Positions 41,682 through 47,634 of a stretch of 47,634 nt of DNA are shown in pieces; position 1 is the stretch's first letter, and each line of letters starts with the position of its first letter. The notes beneath the pieces were generated by a model that made no database searches, was not told the DNA's origin, and was given only the letters and a program-made list of their open reading frames with translations. A program made the translations under genes and the position numbers. Source of the DNA: Kiritimatiellia bacterium (lineage in GTDB: Bacteria; Verrucomicrobiota; Kiritimatiellia; RFP12; UBA1067); NCBI GenBank assembly GCA_017628025.1, contig JAGBZX010000028.1, positions 1-47,634 on the forward strand, read 5' to 3'.

Positions 41682-41700
41682 ATTACCTGATGAAGGTAAT
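41682..41700 (+). other. small hairpin after the aro operon
   Basis: ATTACCT / AGGTAAT with a 5-nt loop, perfect 7-bp stem, about 100 bp past the aroA-folK stop. It lacks a T-run, so it may be a processing or weak termination structure. The rest of 41579-41716 shows no gene. Confidence 0.35.
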
Positions 41701-41716
41701 TTGAGTTCTGATGAAG

Positions 41717-41745
41717 TTGTGTTTTGCAATTGAAAATGGTATACT
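41717..41745 (+). promoter_or_regulatory. promoter of the RND efflux operon
   Basis: TTGTGT (41717-41722), a 17-bp spacer and TATACT (41740-41745). The leader to ATG 41844 is about 90 nt and contains a hairpin (41784-41819). Confidence 0.65.
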
Positions 41746-41783
41746 TAATAGAAATTAATCTAAGAGTTTTGCCAAGGTTATGG

Positions 41784-41819
41784 AGAGGAGTGTTTTCGTT
41801 TCGGAAGAACTCCACCTCT
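41784..41819 (+). other. leader hairpin before the efflux adaptor gene
   Basis: AGAGG and AGT (41784-41791) can pair with ACT and CCTCT (41809-41819), with an inner TTTTC/GAAGA helix. It lies 25 nt before the start codon. It could affect translation or mRNA stability; no effector is suggested. Confidence 0.35.
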
Positions 41820-41843
41820 TACGAAAATGAAGGATGGTTATTT

Positions 41844-42926
41844 ATGTTGATGATGAAAATAAAAACAACCTTTGAGATGTTTGCAGTCTTTTCTTTTTCG
41901 GTTGTTTCATTGGCTGCTGAAGTTTCTGTGCCTGTTGGTGAAGTCGAGGAGGTTTGTCGCGATGGCGCGCGCACATATCCAGCGCGTATTGTTTCTATTA
42001 GTGAGGTGGCTGTTCGTCCACAAGTAACAGGCGAGATTTTAGAAGTCGGTTTTAAAAATGGGCAAAAAGTAAATAAAGGTGACGTGCTTTATCGCATAGA
42101 TCCAGTCAAGTATGTCGCGGCCGAAAAGAATGCACTGGCTAAGGTTGCGCAAATAGATTCAAATTTAGAATATGCCCAGAAACTTGAGCTAAGGTATCGA
42201 GAACTAGTAAAGACAAGGGCCGTCCCGCAGGATGATTATGATCGTGTTAAGTCTGAGCTAAAAGCATGTCAGGCTTCAAAGGCGGCAGCAGAAGCAGATT
42301 TACAAGCTGCGCAAGACGATCTTATGCATTGCACGATCGTAGCTCCAATTAGTGGCCGAATTGGTACTACTGCCTTTACGGATGGTAATTTTGTTAGTCG
42401 CGGAGGTGAGGAGTTGGTTAGGCTAGTTCAAACTGATCCCGTGCGTGCTGTGTTTGAGATTTCAAGCGTGGAGTATGATGAAGCATTTAATTCTAATCCA
42501 GAGCGCATTGTTGAATTCGGTATTGTTACGCTTAGTCGTATGACAGGAGCAGATGTGATAGCAACTGGTCGCGTTGAATATGTTGAAAATATAGCAAACA
42601 CTTCTACGGATTCAGTGAAGATTTATGCATGTATTCCAAATGAATTAGGAACATTGTTAGCTGGTCAAACAGTTATGGCAAGGTTAACAAGCACAGAAGG
42701 GGTGCGCTCTGCTGCGGTGCCGCCTAATGCTGTGGCTTTAGATGCAAAGGGCACTTATGTCTGGGTGCTTAATTCAAGCAATATTGTTGAGTGTCGTAGA
42801 GTTGTTAGAGGTCCTCTTCAAAGTGGCAAGCAAATTATTAGGCATGGGCTAAAAAGAGGCGAGAAAATTGTCTTGGATGGCGTTCATCGTGTTAAGATAG
42901 GCGACAGCGTGAGAGTTGGGAGATAA
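41844..42926 (+). CDS. RND efflux periplasmic adaptor (membrane fusion protein)
   Basis: A 360-aa protein. A signal peptide (about 1-23, FAVFSFSVVSLAAEV) is followed by a beta-barrel/lipoyl start (YPARIVSISEVAVRPQVTGE, then FKNGQKVNKGDVLYRIDP). A helical hairpin rich in Ala, Lys and Gln comes next, then the second lipoyl half (CTIVAPISGRIGTTAFTDGN). This is the HlyD/AcrA family layout. No lipobox Cys is present, so it is not an AcrA-type lipoprotein. ATG 41844 has AAGGAT upstream; the upstream open frame to 41724 lies in the promoter and is rejected. The pump gene follows at once. Confidence 0.9.
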   Translation: MLMMKIKTTFEMFAVFSFSVVSLAAEVSVPVGEVEEVCRDGARTYPARIVSISEVAVRPQVTGEILEVGFKNGQKVNKGDVLYRIDPVKYVAAEKNALAKVAQIDSNLEYAQKLELRYRELVKTRAVPQDDYDRVKSELKACQASKAAAEADLQAAQDDLMHCTIVAPISGRIGTTAFTDGNFVSRGGEELVRLVQTDPVRAVFEISSVEYDEAFNSNPERIVEFGIVTLSRMTGADVIATGRVEYVENIANTSTDSVKIYACIPNELGTLLAGQTVMARLTSTEGVRSAAVPPNAVALDAKGTYVWVLNSSNIVECRRVVRGPLQSGKQIIRHGLKRGEKIVLDGVHRVKIGDSVRVGR

Positions 42927-42927
42927 T

Positions 42928-45723
42928 ATGGTTCAAAACTTTTTTCTGCGTCATCGCCATCTTGCGGCAGTACTTTTGTTGGTTCTAGCGGCACTAGGTG
43001 CTATTTCAACAATATTTGTAAAGATATCGGACTATCCTGAGGTAGCGCCTACTATCGTCCAGGTTTCCGCCTCGTATTCAGGCGCTAGTCCATCGGTAAT
43101 TGCAGATACGGTGGCTACTCCAATCGAAGACCAAATTAACTCAGTAGAGAATGTATATTTCTTCGATTCTCGTTGTAATGATTCTGGCGCTTACGATTTG
43201 TATGTGACGTTTTTGCCAGGTACAAATCCCGATATGAATCTTGTTAAAGTGCAGAATGCTGTAAAACGTGCAGAGCCTAAGCTGCCGAGTGAAGTTTTGC
43301 AAGTTGGGCTTACGATTGGTAAGTGTTCTTCCGATTATGCTATTCAGTTTTTATTTACTACTGACGGCACGGAGATGGACCATGTAGCGCTTGGAAATTT
43401 CGTCAATCACGAAATAAAGGACGCTTTACAGCGAGTTCGTGGGATAGCGTCTGTTTCTTGTAGTAATAATGAGTATGCGATGCGTGTCTGGTTAGATACG
43501 ATGAAGATGGATGCGCTTGGGCTTTCGGTTACTGATGTAAGAGGGGCAATCTCAGGACAGAATATTCAGCCAGCTGCAGGTTTTGTCGGTAATGCGATGA
43601 GCTCTCCATATCTTTCGTATAAAGTCAATGCACCAGGGCGTTTGCTTACACCTCAAGAGTTTGAGTCAATTGTTGTAAGGACTGATGCTAAAACTGGCGC
43701 GCGAGTCTTGCTAGGAGATATTGCCCGCTGTGAACTTGGCTCAAAGAGCTATACTCAAGAGCCGCGCGTAGGAGGAAAACTTTGTTATTTGGCTAGTGCC
43801 TATGCAGATTCAGAATCAAATACGCGAGAAGTAGCCAAAGCATGTCGGGAAACGGTTGAGGAGTGGATGAAGCGTGCGCCAAAGGGAGTTGAATATAAAG
43901 TATTACACGATCAGTCAGATTACATGGAGGAGTTGCTGGGTAATTTTGGCGTAATTTTGGCAATTGTTGCAGTAGTTGCGCTAGGCTTTTGGGGTTTTAT
44001 TAGGCGATTTAAAGGCTTTGTGTCTCTAGTGTTGATAGTTGCAGTTTCTCTTCTTGCTGGCTTGATTGTTCTTTGGATTACTGGTTGGACGTTAGATGTT
44101 ATTACAGTATTTGCACTTTTGGGAGGTTTCTCGCTTGCGTTTTTGATTGCCGGTGGTGGAAATACACTCGCTTTAGTTTTGCCAGTAGCCTCATCATTTG
44201 CGCCACTTGTTTTTTATGGTGGAATGGTTGGTGCGATGTTTGTTAGGTTTTCTGTTGTTACATGTGCGATTGCAGCAGTTGCGGCCATACTTTCGGTAAT
44301 GTTACCTAGAGTCGATGATGTTTCAGAGCGCGAAGACAGCAAGGTTCGTTCATGGAAGGGCGTACTTATTATTTGTTTAGTATCGGCTTTGTTTAGTTCC
44401 TTGTCGCTTTGCTTAGCCAAAGGCTTTGTGCCAGAAGAAGATAAAGGTGTTATTAAGATTGAAGTTGAACTTTCAGAAGGTTCGTCGCTTGCGCGCACAC
44501 GCGAGGTGGTGGCAAGGGCAAATGAACTTTTAGCAGATGTTCCAGGTGTTGAGCTCGTTTATACTGCAGCCGGCAATTCTGCCGCGTCAAAGGTCGGAGA
44601 AAATCATGCTGCGATAAGTATATTGCTTAAGCCTTGGAAGGAGCGCAAGGGTTTATCTGTTGATGATATTTGTGCAGAAATTGAAAAGCGGCTTTCAACG
44701 ATTGAAACAGCAAAGTTTTATATAATGCTTTTAACTCCACTGCGTGGAACAGGTGGTATGGGAGGATGTAAAGTATCGCTTTGCGCAATTGGAGCGGTGC
44801 CTCCTGCCGAGCAAGCAGCTGATGCAGAAGCATATGCTGATAAGTTTAGAAAGATGGATGATGTTAAAGCGGTAGTTACGACATTTTCTGCCGATACTCC
44901 TCAGCTTTATTTCTCTGTAGATAGGGACAAGGCACAGGCGCTTGGGGTTTCTGTCTCGTCGGTCTTCTCGACGCTGCAGTCAAAATTAGCTAGCTTTTAT
45001 GTGAATGATTTTAATATTGATAACTGCTCTCGTCAAGTTATCGTTCAGAATGAGTATGAGGGGCGTGATGCCATAGAAGATGCGCTAGCGATGCGTTTCC
45101 CTGCGCAAAGCGGTCAAATGGTTCCTCTCTCGTCAGTAGGAGAATTTAAATATACATTAGGCCCTCGTGTAGTGCCAAGAATTGAAAAACGCGTAGCAGC
45201 AGGCTTAGTTATCCGCCCTGCGCCAGGAGTGTCTACATTGGAGTTGGTAGAACGCATTGAGCAAGATCCTCCAGATATGAAAAAGTATATTCTTTTTTAT
45301 TCAACGATGACACTTGAGGAGGTCGCTAGCCGCGGTAAGTTTGGTTGGATGGCAATTGCAGGAATTCTTTTAGCCTATTTGACGCTTGTGGCGTTGCGAG
45401 AGAGTTGGATCGAGCCAGTGGGGAGAATAATTGAAGGTTTGCCTGCCGTGGCAGGTGGTGTGTTGGGGATTTTTCTCTTTGGTCAAGAATTTACAATTCT
45501 TGCGCAATTATCTCTAGTATATGTATTTGCCTTTGGGTTAGGTTTTGCGATGCGCCCAGTGCGCACAGTTGCTTTCGCATTGATATTTTCGACGGTGATA
45601 GCAATGTTGATAGGGTGGTTATTTATCGATGTTGGCAAAGCTAGTTTTGCGGCATTTGGTATTCCACTAGTCTCGGGACTAGTAGCGTTGACTCTTACCC
45701 AGCTTTTGGGTAATAAGAGATGA
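42928..45723 (+). CDS. RND efflux transporter of the HAE1 type, compact, lacking proton-relay residues
   Basis: A 931-aa protein from ATG 42928 (RBS GGGAG), about 110 residues shorter than AcrB. TM1 and porter segments are normal (ISDYPEVAPTIVQVSASYSG, DTVATPIEDQINSVENVYFF). TM4, which in AcrB carries the DD pair in GLLVDDAIVVVEN, reads FSLAFLIAGGGNTLALVLP: both Asp are absent and the following cytoplasmic helix is shortened. TM10, which in AcrB carries SAKNAILIVEF with the essential Lys, reads YVFAFGLGFAMRPVRT: Lys absent, with a matching deletion. The porter domains look intact. No outer-membrane channel gene follows. Confidence 0.88.
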   Translation: MVQNFFLRHRHLAAVLLLVLAALGAISTIFVKISDYPEVAPTIVQVSASYSGASPSVIADTVATPIEDQINSVENVYFFDSRCNDSGAYDLYVTFLPGTNPDMNLVKVQNAVKRAEPKLPSEVLQVGLTIGKCSSDYAIQFLFTTDGTEMDHVALGNFVNHEIKDALQRVRGIASVSCSNNEYAMRVWLDTMKMDALGLSVTDVRGAISGQNIQPAAGFVGNAMSSPYLSYKVNAPGRLLTPQEFESIVVRTDAKTGARVLLGDIARCELGSKSYTQEPRVGGKLCYLASAYADSESNTREVAKACRETVEEWMKRAPKGVEYKVLHDQSDYMEELLGNFGVILAIVAVVALGFWGFIRRFKGFVSLVLIVAVSLLAGLIVLWITGWTLDVITVFALLGGFSLAFLIAGGGNTLALVLPVASSFAPLVFYGGMVGAMFVRFSVVTCAIAAVAAILSVMLPRVDDVSEREDSKVRSWKGVLIICLVSALFSSLSLCLAKGFVPEEDKGVIKIEVELSEGSSLARTREVVARANELLADVPGVELVYTAAGNSAASKVGENHAAISILLKPWKERKGLSVDDICAEIEKRLSTIETAKFYIMLLTPLRGTGGMGGCKVSLCAIGAVPPAEQAADAEAYADKFRKMDDVKAVVTTFSADTPQLYFSVDRDKAQALGVSVSSVFSTLQSKLASFYVNDFNIDNCSRQVIVQNEYEGRDAIEDALAMRFPAQSGQMVPLSSVGEFKYTLGPRVVPRIEKRVAAGLVIRPAPGVSTLELVERIEQDPPDMKKYILFYSTMTLEEVASRGKFGWMAIAGILLAYLTLVALRESWIEPVGRIIEGLPAVAGGVLGIFLFGQEFTILAQLSLVYVFAFGLGFAMRPVRTVAFALIFSTVIAMLIGWLFIDVGKASFAAFGIPLVSGLVALTLTQLLGNKR

Positions 45724-45729
45724 GCCTAT

Positions 45730-45756
45730 CCGCAAAGAATATGGCATTCTTTGCGG
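45730..45756. other. hairpin after the RND gene, terminator-like without T-run
   Basis: A perfect 11-bp stem CCGCAAAGAAT / ATTCTTTGCGG with a 5-nt loop, just past the transporter stop. The downstream sequence is CCAATAAAAT, so it is not a standard rho-independent terminator on the plus strand. Confidence 0.45.
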
Positions 45757-45848
45757 CCAATAAAATAACATTGGTATTGTGCAACTGCCTCTTGTACACA
45801 CGCAGTAAAAAGTAGATTTCCTATGAGAACTGTTAACATGATACAATT

Positions 45849-45889
45849 CAAACATCAAAAAGTAGGTCAGACCTACTTTTTGATGTTTG
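45849..45889. repeat. REP-like palindrome, copy 1
   Basis: A perfect 41-nt palindrome: 20-nt arms around a central A. The arms hold CAAACATCAAAAAGTAGGTC, including the GTAG tetranucleotide typical of REP sequences. It lies 13 nt before the RAYT start and is followed by the AAAGGAG ribosome-binding site. Copies 2 and 3 lie at 46967-47005 and 47342-47373. Confidence 0.9.
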
Positions 45890-45902
45890 AAAAGGAGAAA
45901 AT

Positions 45903-46982
45903 ATGGCAAATTCCAATAATCGGATAAAAGAATACAATACAGTTCATCACCTTGTGAGCCGTATCGCTCACAGGGTCTACTTTTTGAAAGATGATGAGCG
46001 CAAGGATTTTTTGGAAATGGTTCGCAGAACTTCAGAATTTTGCGGCATCAAACTCCTTGGTTGGTGCGTGATGGGAAACCATTTTCACATTCGTGTGCAT
46101 CTTCCCGTTCCTGCGGTTATTGATGAGAATGAAGTTATGCGACGTTATGCTATCTTAAAGGGAGAGAAGGCTGCTCGTAATCAGGGGAATGAATTTATTA
46201 AGTGGAGAAGGCTGGGCGCCTCTGGTGAAAAACGAGTTGAAGAGTGGCTCGATAATCAAAGGCGAAGAATGTACAGTGTGAGCAACTTTATGAAGATTGT
46301 AAAGCAGTGGTTTACAGCGGAATATAACAGCAGAAATGGGCATAAGGGAACTCTTTGGGAAGCAGTTTATTATGATAGGGTAGTAAAGATGAGAACAATT
46401 GAAATGGCTAAGTGTTTAGGGTACATACATCTTAATCCTATTCGTGCAGCTGAGACAGATAAGTATGATGCCTATGTATGGAGCAGTTATTGTGCGTTTT
46501 GCAAAGGTGATCAAACAGCAATTGAAGGGATGAGGTTTATTTATGGAGATCAAATGACAATAGAAGAGATTGCCGAGATACATGAAGAGTTGTTGGCATC
46601 ATTACTTGAAAACGAAAAACTGAAAAGGGCAGAAGAGATTGCACGAAAGCGCGTAGCAGGGTATGAGGTTCCGAATGATCCGTTGACGACCGAGGCGATG
46701 ATTGCACAGCAGACGGCAAGATTGAAGGAAGTGCAAAAGGCTGCGCTTGAGTTTCGCGAGAAGTGTGCGGAAGATGCGAAGAGAGTTGAAAAGCGTCAAT
46801 CGCGTGAGCAGATGGTATTGGCGCTGTTGGAGGCAAATCCGGAAATAGATGTTCCGAGTTTGGCAGAGCGAATGTCGCTGAGCGTAGGGATAATTTATGC
46901 GACCTTGCGCAAGTTAAAAAGACAAGGAATGATTTCGCAAGATGGGTATTGCGGAAGATGGATTGTAAACATCAAAAAGTAG
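45903..46982 (+). CDS. REP-associated tyrosine transposase (RAYT, Y1/HUH family) with C-terminal winged helix
   Basis: A 359-aa protein. The N-terminal domain has YNTVHHLVSRIAHRVYFLKD and the HUH motif HFH (H60, H62) in GNHFHIRVH. Next come the family segments VSNFMKIVKQWFTAEYNSRN (candidate catalytic Tyr141), TLWEAVYYDRVV and LGYIHLNPIRA. RAYTs cut single-stranded DNA next to GTAG at REP hairpins. About 100 residues of coiled, Glu/Lys/Arg-rich sequence follow, then a winged helix (about 300-356, LALLEANPEIDVPSLAERMS) absent from small RAYTs. The stop codon lies inside REP copy 2. Confidence 0.88.
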   Translation: MANSNNRIKEYNTVHHLVSRIAHRVYFLKDDERKDFLEMVRRTSEFCGIKLLGWCVMGNHFHIRVHLPVPAVIDENEVMRRYAILKGEKAARNQGNEFIKWRRLGASGEKRVEEWLDNQRRRMYSVSNFMKIVKQWFTAEYNSRNGHKGTLWEAVYYDRVVKMRTIEMAKCLGYIHLNPIRAAETDKYDAYVWSSYCAFCKGDQTAIEGMRFIYGDQMTIEEIAEIHEELLASLLENEKLKRAEEIARKRVAGYEVPNDPLTTEAMIAQQTARLKEVQKAALEFREKCAEDAKRVEKRQSREQMVLALLEANPEIDVPSLAERMSLSVGIIYATLRKLKRQGMISQDGYCGRWIVNIKK

Positions 46983-47005
46983 GTCTGACCTACTTTTTGA
47001 TGTTT
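46967..47005. repeat. REP-like palindrome, copy 2
   Basis: 19-nt arms around a central T. The 5' arm encodes the last residues and the TAG stop of the transposase (VNIKK). The 34 nt from GACCTAC to GAGAAAATA are identical to copy 1, including the ribosome-binding site that serves the next gene. Confidence 0.9.
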
Positions 47006-47020
47006 GAAAAGGAGAAAATA

Positions 47021-47341
47021 ATGAAAGAAGAAATGACAGGTGCGGAAGAGGCTGTGCGCGAGTTAACGCTGGCGCTCATGTTTTTGACGAGATTTAGGAC
47101 AAGGAGAAAGAAGGGACAGGAGGATCCGTGGAGTGCATGGAAAGGATATGATTTTGATGTGATGGATGAGTTGATGGAGAAGGATTTTACTAGAGGATCT
47201 ATAAGAGAAAAGAGTGTGATACTCTCAAAGAAAGGGATGGAAGAGGCAAGAAGAATAATCGCAAAGTATGGGATTGAAGATTGGGAGTCGCTTAAGGGGG
47301 AAAGTGATTGGCCGGAGTGGTTGGAGAGTTTGCAAAGTTAG
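47021..47341 (+). CDS. DUF6429-like small protein in the REP unit
   Basis: A 106-aa protein from ATG 47021, served by AAAGGAG from REP copy 2. It has a helix (EEAVRELTLALMFLTRF), then RAWK-like WSAWKGYDFDVMDELMEK, then SVILSKKGMEEARRIIAKYG. This is the layout of DUF6429 proteins, small winged-helix-like proteins of unknown function often found near mobile DNA; the family call is from recall. It lies between two REP copies behind the transposase and shares its leader sequence, so it is probably an accessory gene of the unit. Confidence 0.6.
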   Translation: MKEEMTGAEEAVRELTLALMFLTRFRTRRKKGQEDPWSAWKGYDFDVMDELMEKDFTRGSIREKSVILSKKGMEEARRIIAKYGIEDWESLKGESDWPEWLESLQS

Positions 47342-47373
47342 AAAAGTAGGTCTGACCTACTTTTTGATGTTTG
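47342..47373. repeat. REP-like palindrome, copy 3 (partial)
   Basis: 11-nt arms AAAAGTAGGTC / GACCTACTTTT around a central T, then the rest of the right arm (TGATGTTTG). The left outer part is missing. It starts directly after the stop codon of the DUF6429-like gene and may end its transcript (T-rich right arm). Confidence 0.85.
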
Positions 47374-47379
47374 GTTGGG

Positions 47380-47408
47380 TTGAGAGGAAGGGAGGAATTT
47401 GATAAAAT
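47380..47408 (+). promoter_or_regulatory. promoter of the structured leader RNA
   Basis: TTGAGA (47380-47385), a 17-bp spacer and TAAAAT (47403-47408). RNA should begin near 47414. The TAAAATACAAGTG context resembles the other -10 regions in the window. Confidence 0.75.
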
Positions 47409-47417
47409 ACAAGTGTT

Positions 47418-47634
47418 CCTGAGAGGTGAGAGCCTTGAGGGGATGATAGATTTCCCGCGTGGGGTACGAGAGGGTGTGCTAAAAGGATAGGCGCCGAAGT
47501 ACTGCTGCGTTTGGGACGCGTCGGAGTAAAGCCTCGGAAACTTGAACTCAAAAGACGCATTGAAGAGGACACTGCCATAGTCCGTGCAGTTTCGCCTCCT
47601 TCAGTGTTTCTTTTGAAGGTCCATCCGAGGCACC
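47418..47634 (+). promoter_or_regulatory. structured leader RNA, candidate lysine riboswitch (L box)
   Basis: Segments that recall the lysine riboswitch occur in order: AGAGGTGAGAGCCTTGAG (start), GATGATAG, then CTAAAAGG and GGCGCCGAAGT (47490-47500), and later ACACTGCC. GGTG (47425-47428) can pair with CGCC (47492-47495) and CCTT (47433-47436) with AAGG (47483-47486), as in known L boxes. CTGA and GAGG (47419-47426) can pair with CCTC and TCAG (47595-47604) as P1. The strand CCTTCA (47598-47603) can instead pair with TGAAGG (47614-47619), giving a possible switch. The 3' part departs from the L-box consensus and the regulated gene lies beyond the window. Confidence 0.55.

Noticed and set aside
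41724..41843. Longer N-terminus for the efflux adaptor from 41724
   Set aside because: This part overlaps the promoter, would sit before a proper signal peptide, and ATG 41844 has a ribosome-binding site.
45730..45756. Hairpin after the RND gene as a rho-independent terminator
   Set aside because: The stem is perfect but no T-run follows on the plus strand, so it is listed only as a hairpin.
47357..47578. 73-aa minus-strand frame opposite the leader RNA
   Set aside because: Covers the palindrome, promoter and structured RNA on the other strand; low-complexity Ser/Pro translation.
47418..47634. tmRNA, RNase P RNA, SRP RNA or T-box at the right edge
   Set aside because: None of their conserved segments that I know (for example the T-box GGUGG element or the RNase P GAGGAAAGUCC element) is present; the lysine-type segments fit better.

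Overview
The window is a piece of bacterial chromosome of moderate-to-low G+C, with a more G+C-rich transposable prophage at its left edge. The host is probably a member of the PVC group (Kiritimatiellota, Lentisphaerota or Verrucomicrobiota type). This is inferred from a Tat-exported Gfo/Idh/MocA oxidoreductase next to an exported TIM-barrel isomerase-like protein, an ABC/GldG-like/DUF4340 cluster, and compact, tightly overlapping operons. No rRNA or marker gene is present to prove it.

Layout. (1) 1-8780: one end of a Mu-like prophage. Three late-type genes run leftward off the edge. A Cro/CI-type repressor faces an operator-covered early promoter, followed by small early genes, a DUF3102 protein, a MuA-type DDE transposase, a MuB-type ATPase, a Cys-rich peptide, a DUF3164 protein and a GemA/gp16-like gene that looks frameshifted. 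A strong terminator closes it. (2) 9062-12725: start of the division/cell-wall cluster (mraZ, rsmH, ftsL, ftsI), with a 10-bp-periodic repeat array over the mraZ promoter that looks like a MraZ operator. (3) 12753-16571: nagB-proB-tex. (4) 16697-21273: exported isomerase-like protein, exported oxidoreductase, gmk and a cytoplasmic oxidoreductase, ending in a long terminator. (5) gdhA on the minus strand. (6) 22983-32911: trpS, ABC ATPase, GldG-like permease, DUF4340 protein and polA, then plsY-rlmN from their own promoter. (7) 32943-41578: an aromatic amino acid supra-operon carrying all seven shikimate-pathway activities plus pheA and tyrA, with three gene fusions (aroC-aroD, aroK-aroB, aroA-folK). 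It is preceded by a Tyr/Phe-rich leader peptide and a four-segment attenuator. (8) 41717-45723: an RND efflux pair whose pump lacks the usual proton-relay residues. (9) 45849-47373: a REP-type palindrome / RAYT transposase / DUF6429 unit. (10) 47380-end: a promoter and structured leader RNA resembling a lysine riboswitch; its downstream gene lies outside the window.

How the genes work together. The aro operon makes chorismate, prephenate-derived Phe and Tyr precursors, and one folate-pathway enzyme, under apparent control by Phe/Tyr tRNA charging. Several genes (mraZ, trpS, plsY, the aro leader peptide) have a consensus -10 box only 7-12 nt before the ATG, so leaderless or near-leaderless transcripts seem common in this organism. 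All functions are read from translated sequence and motif recall; no database search was run.
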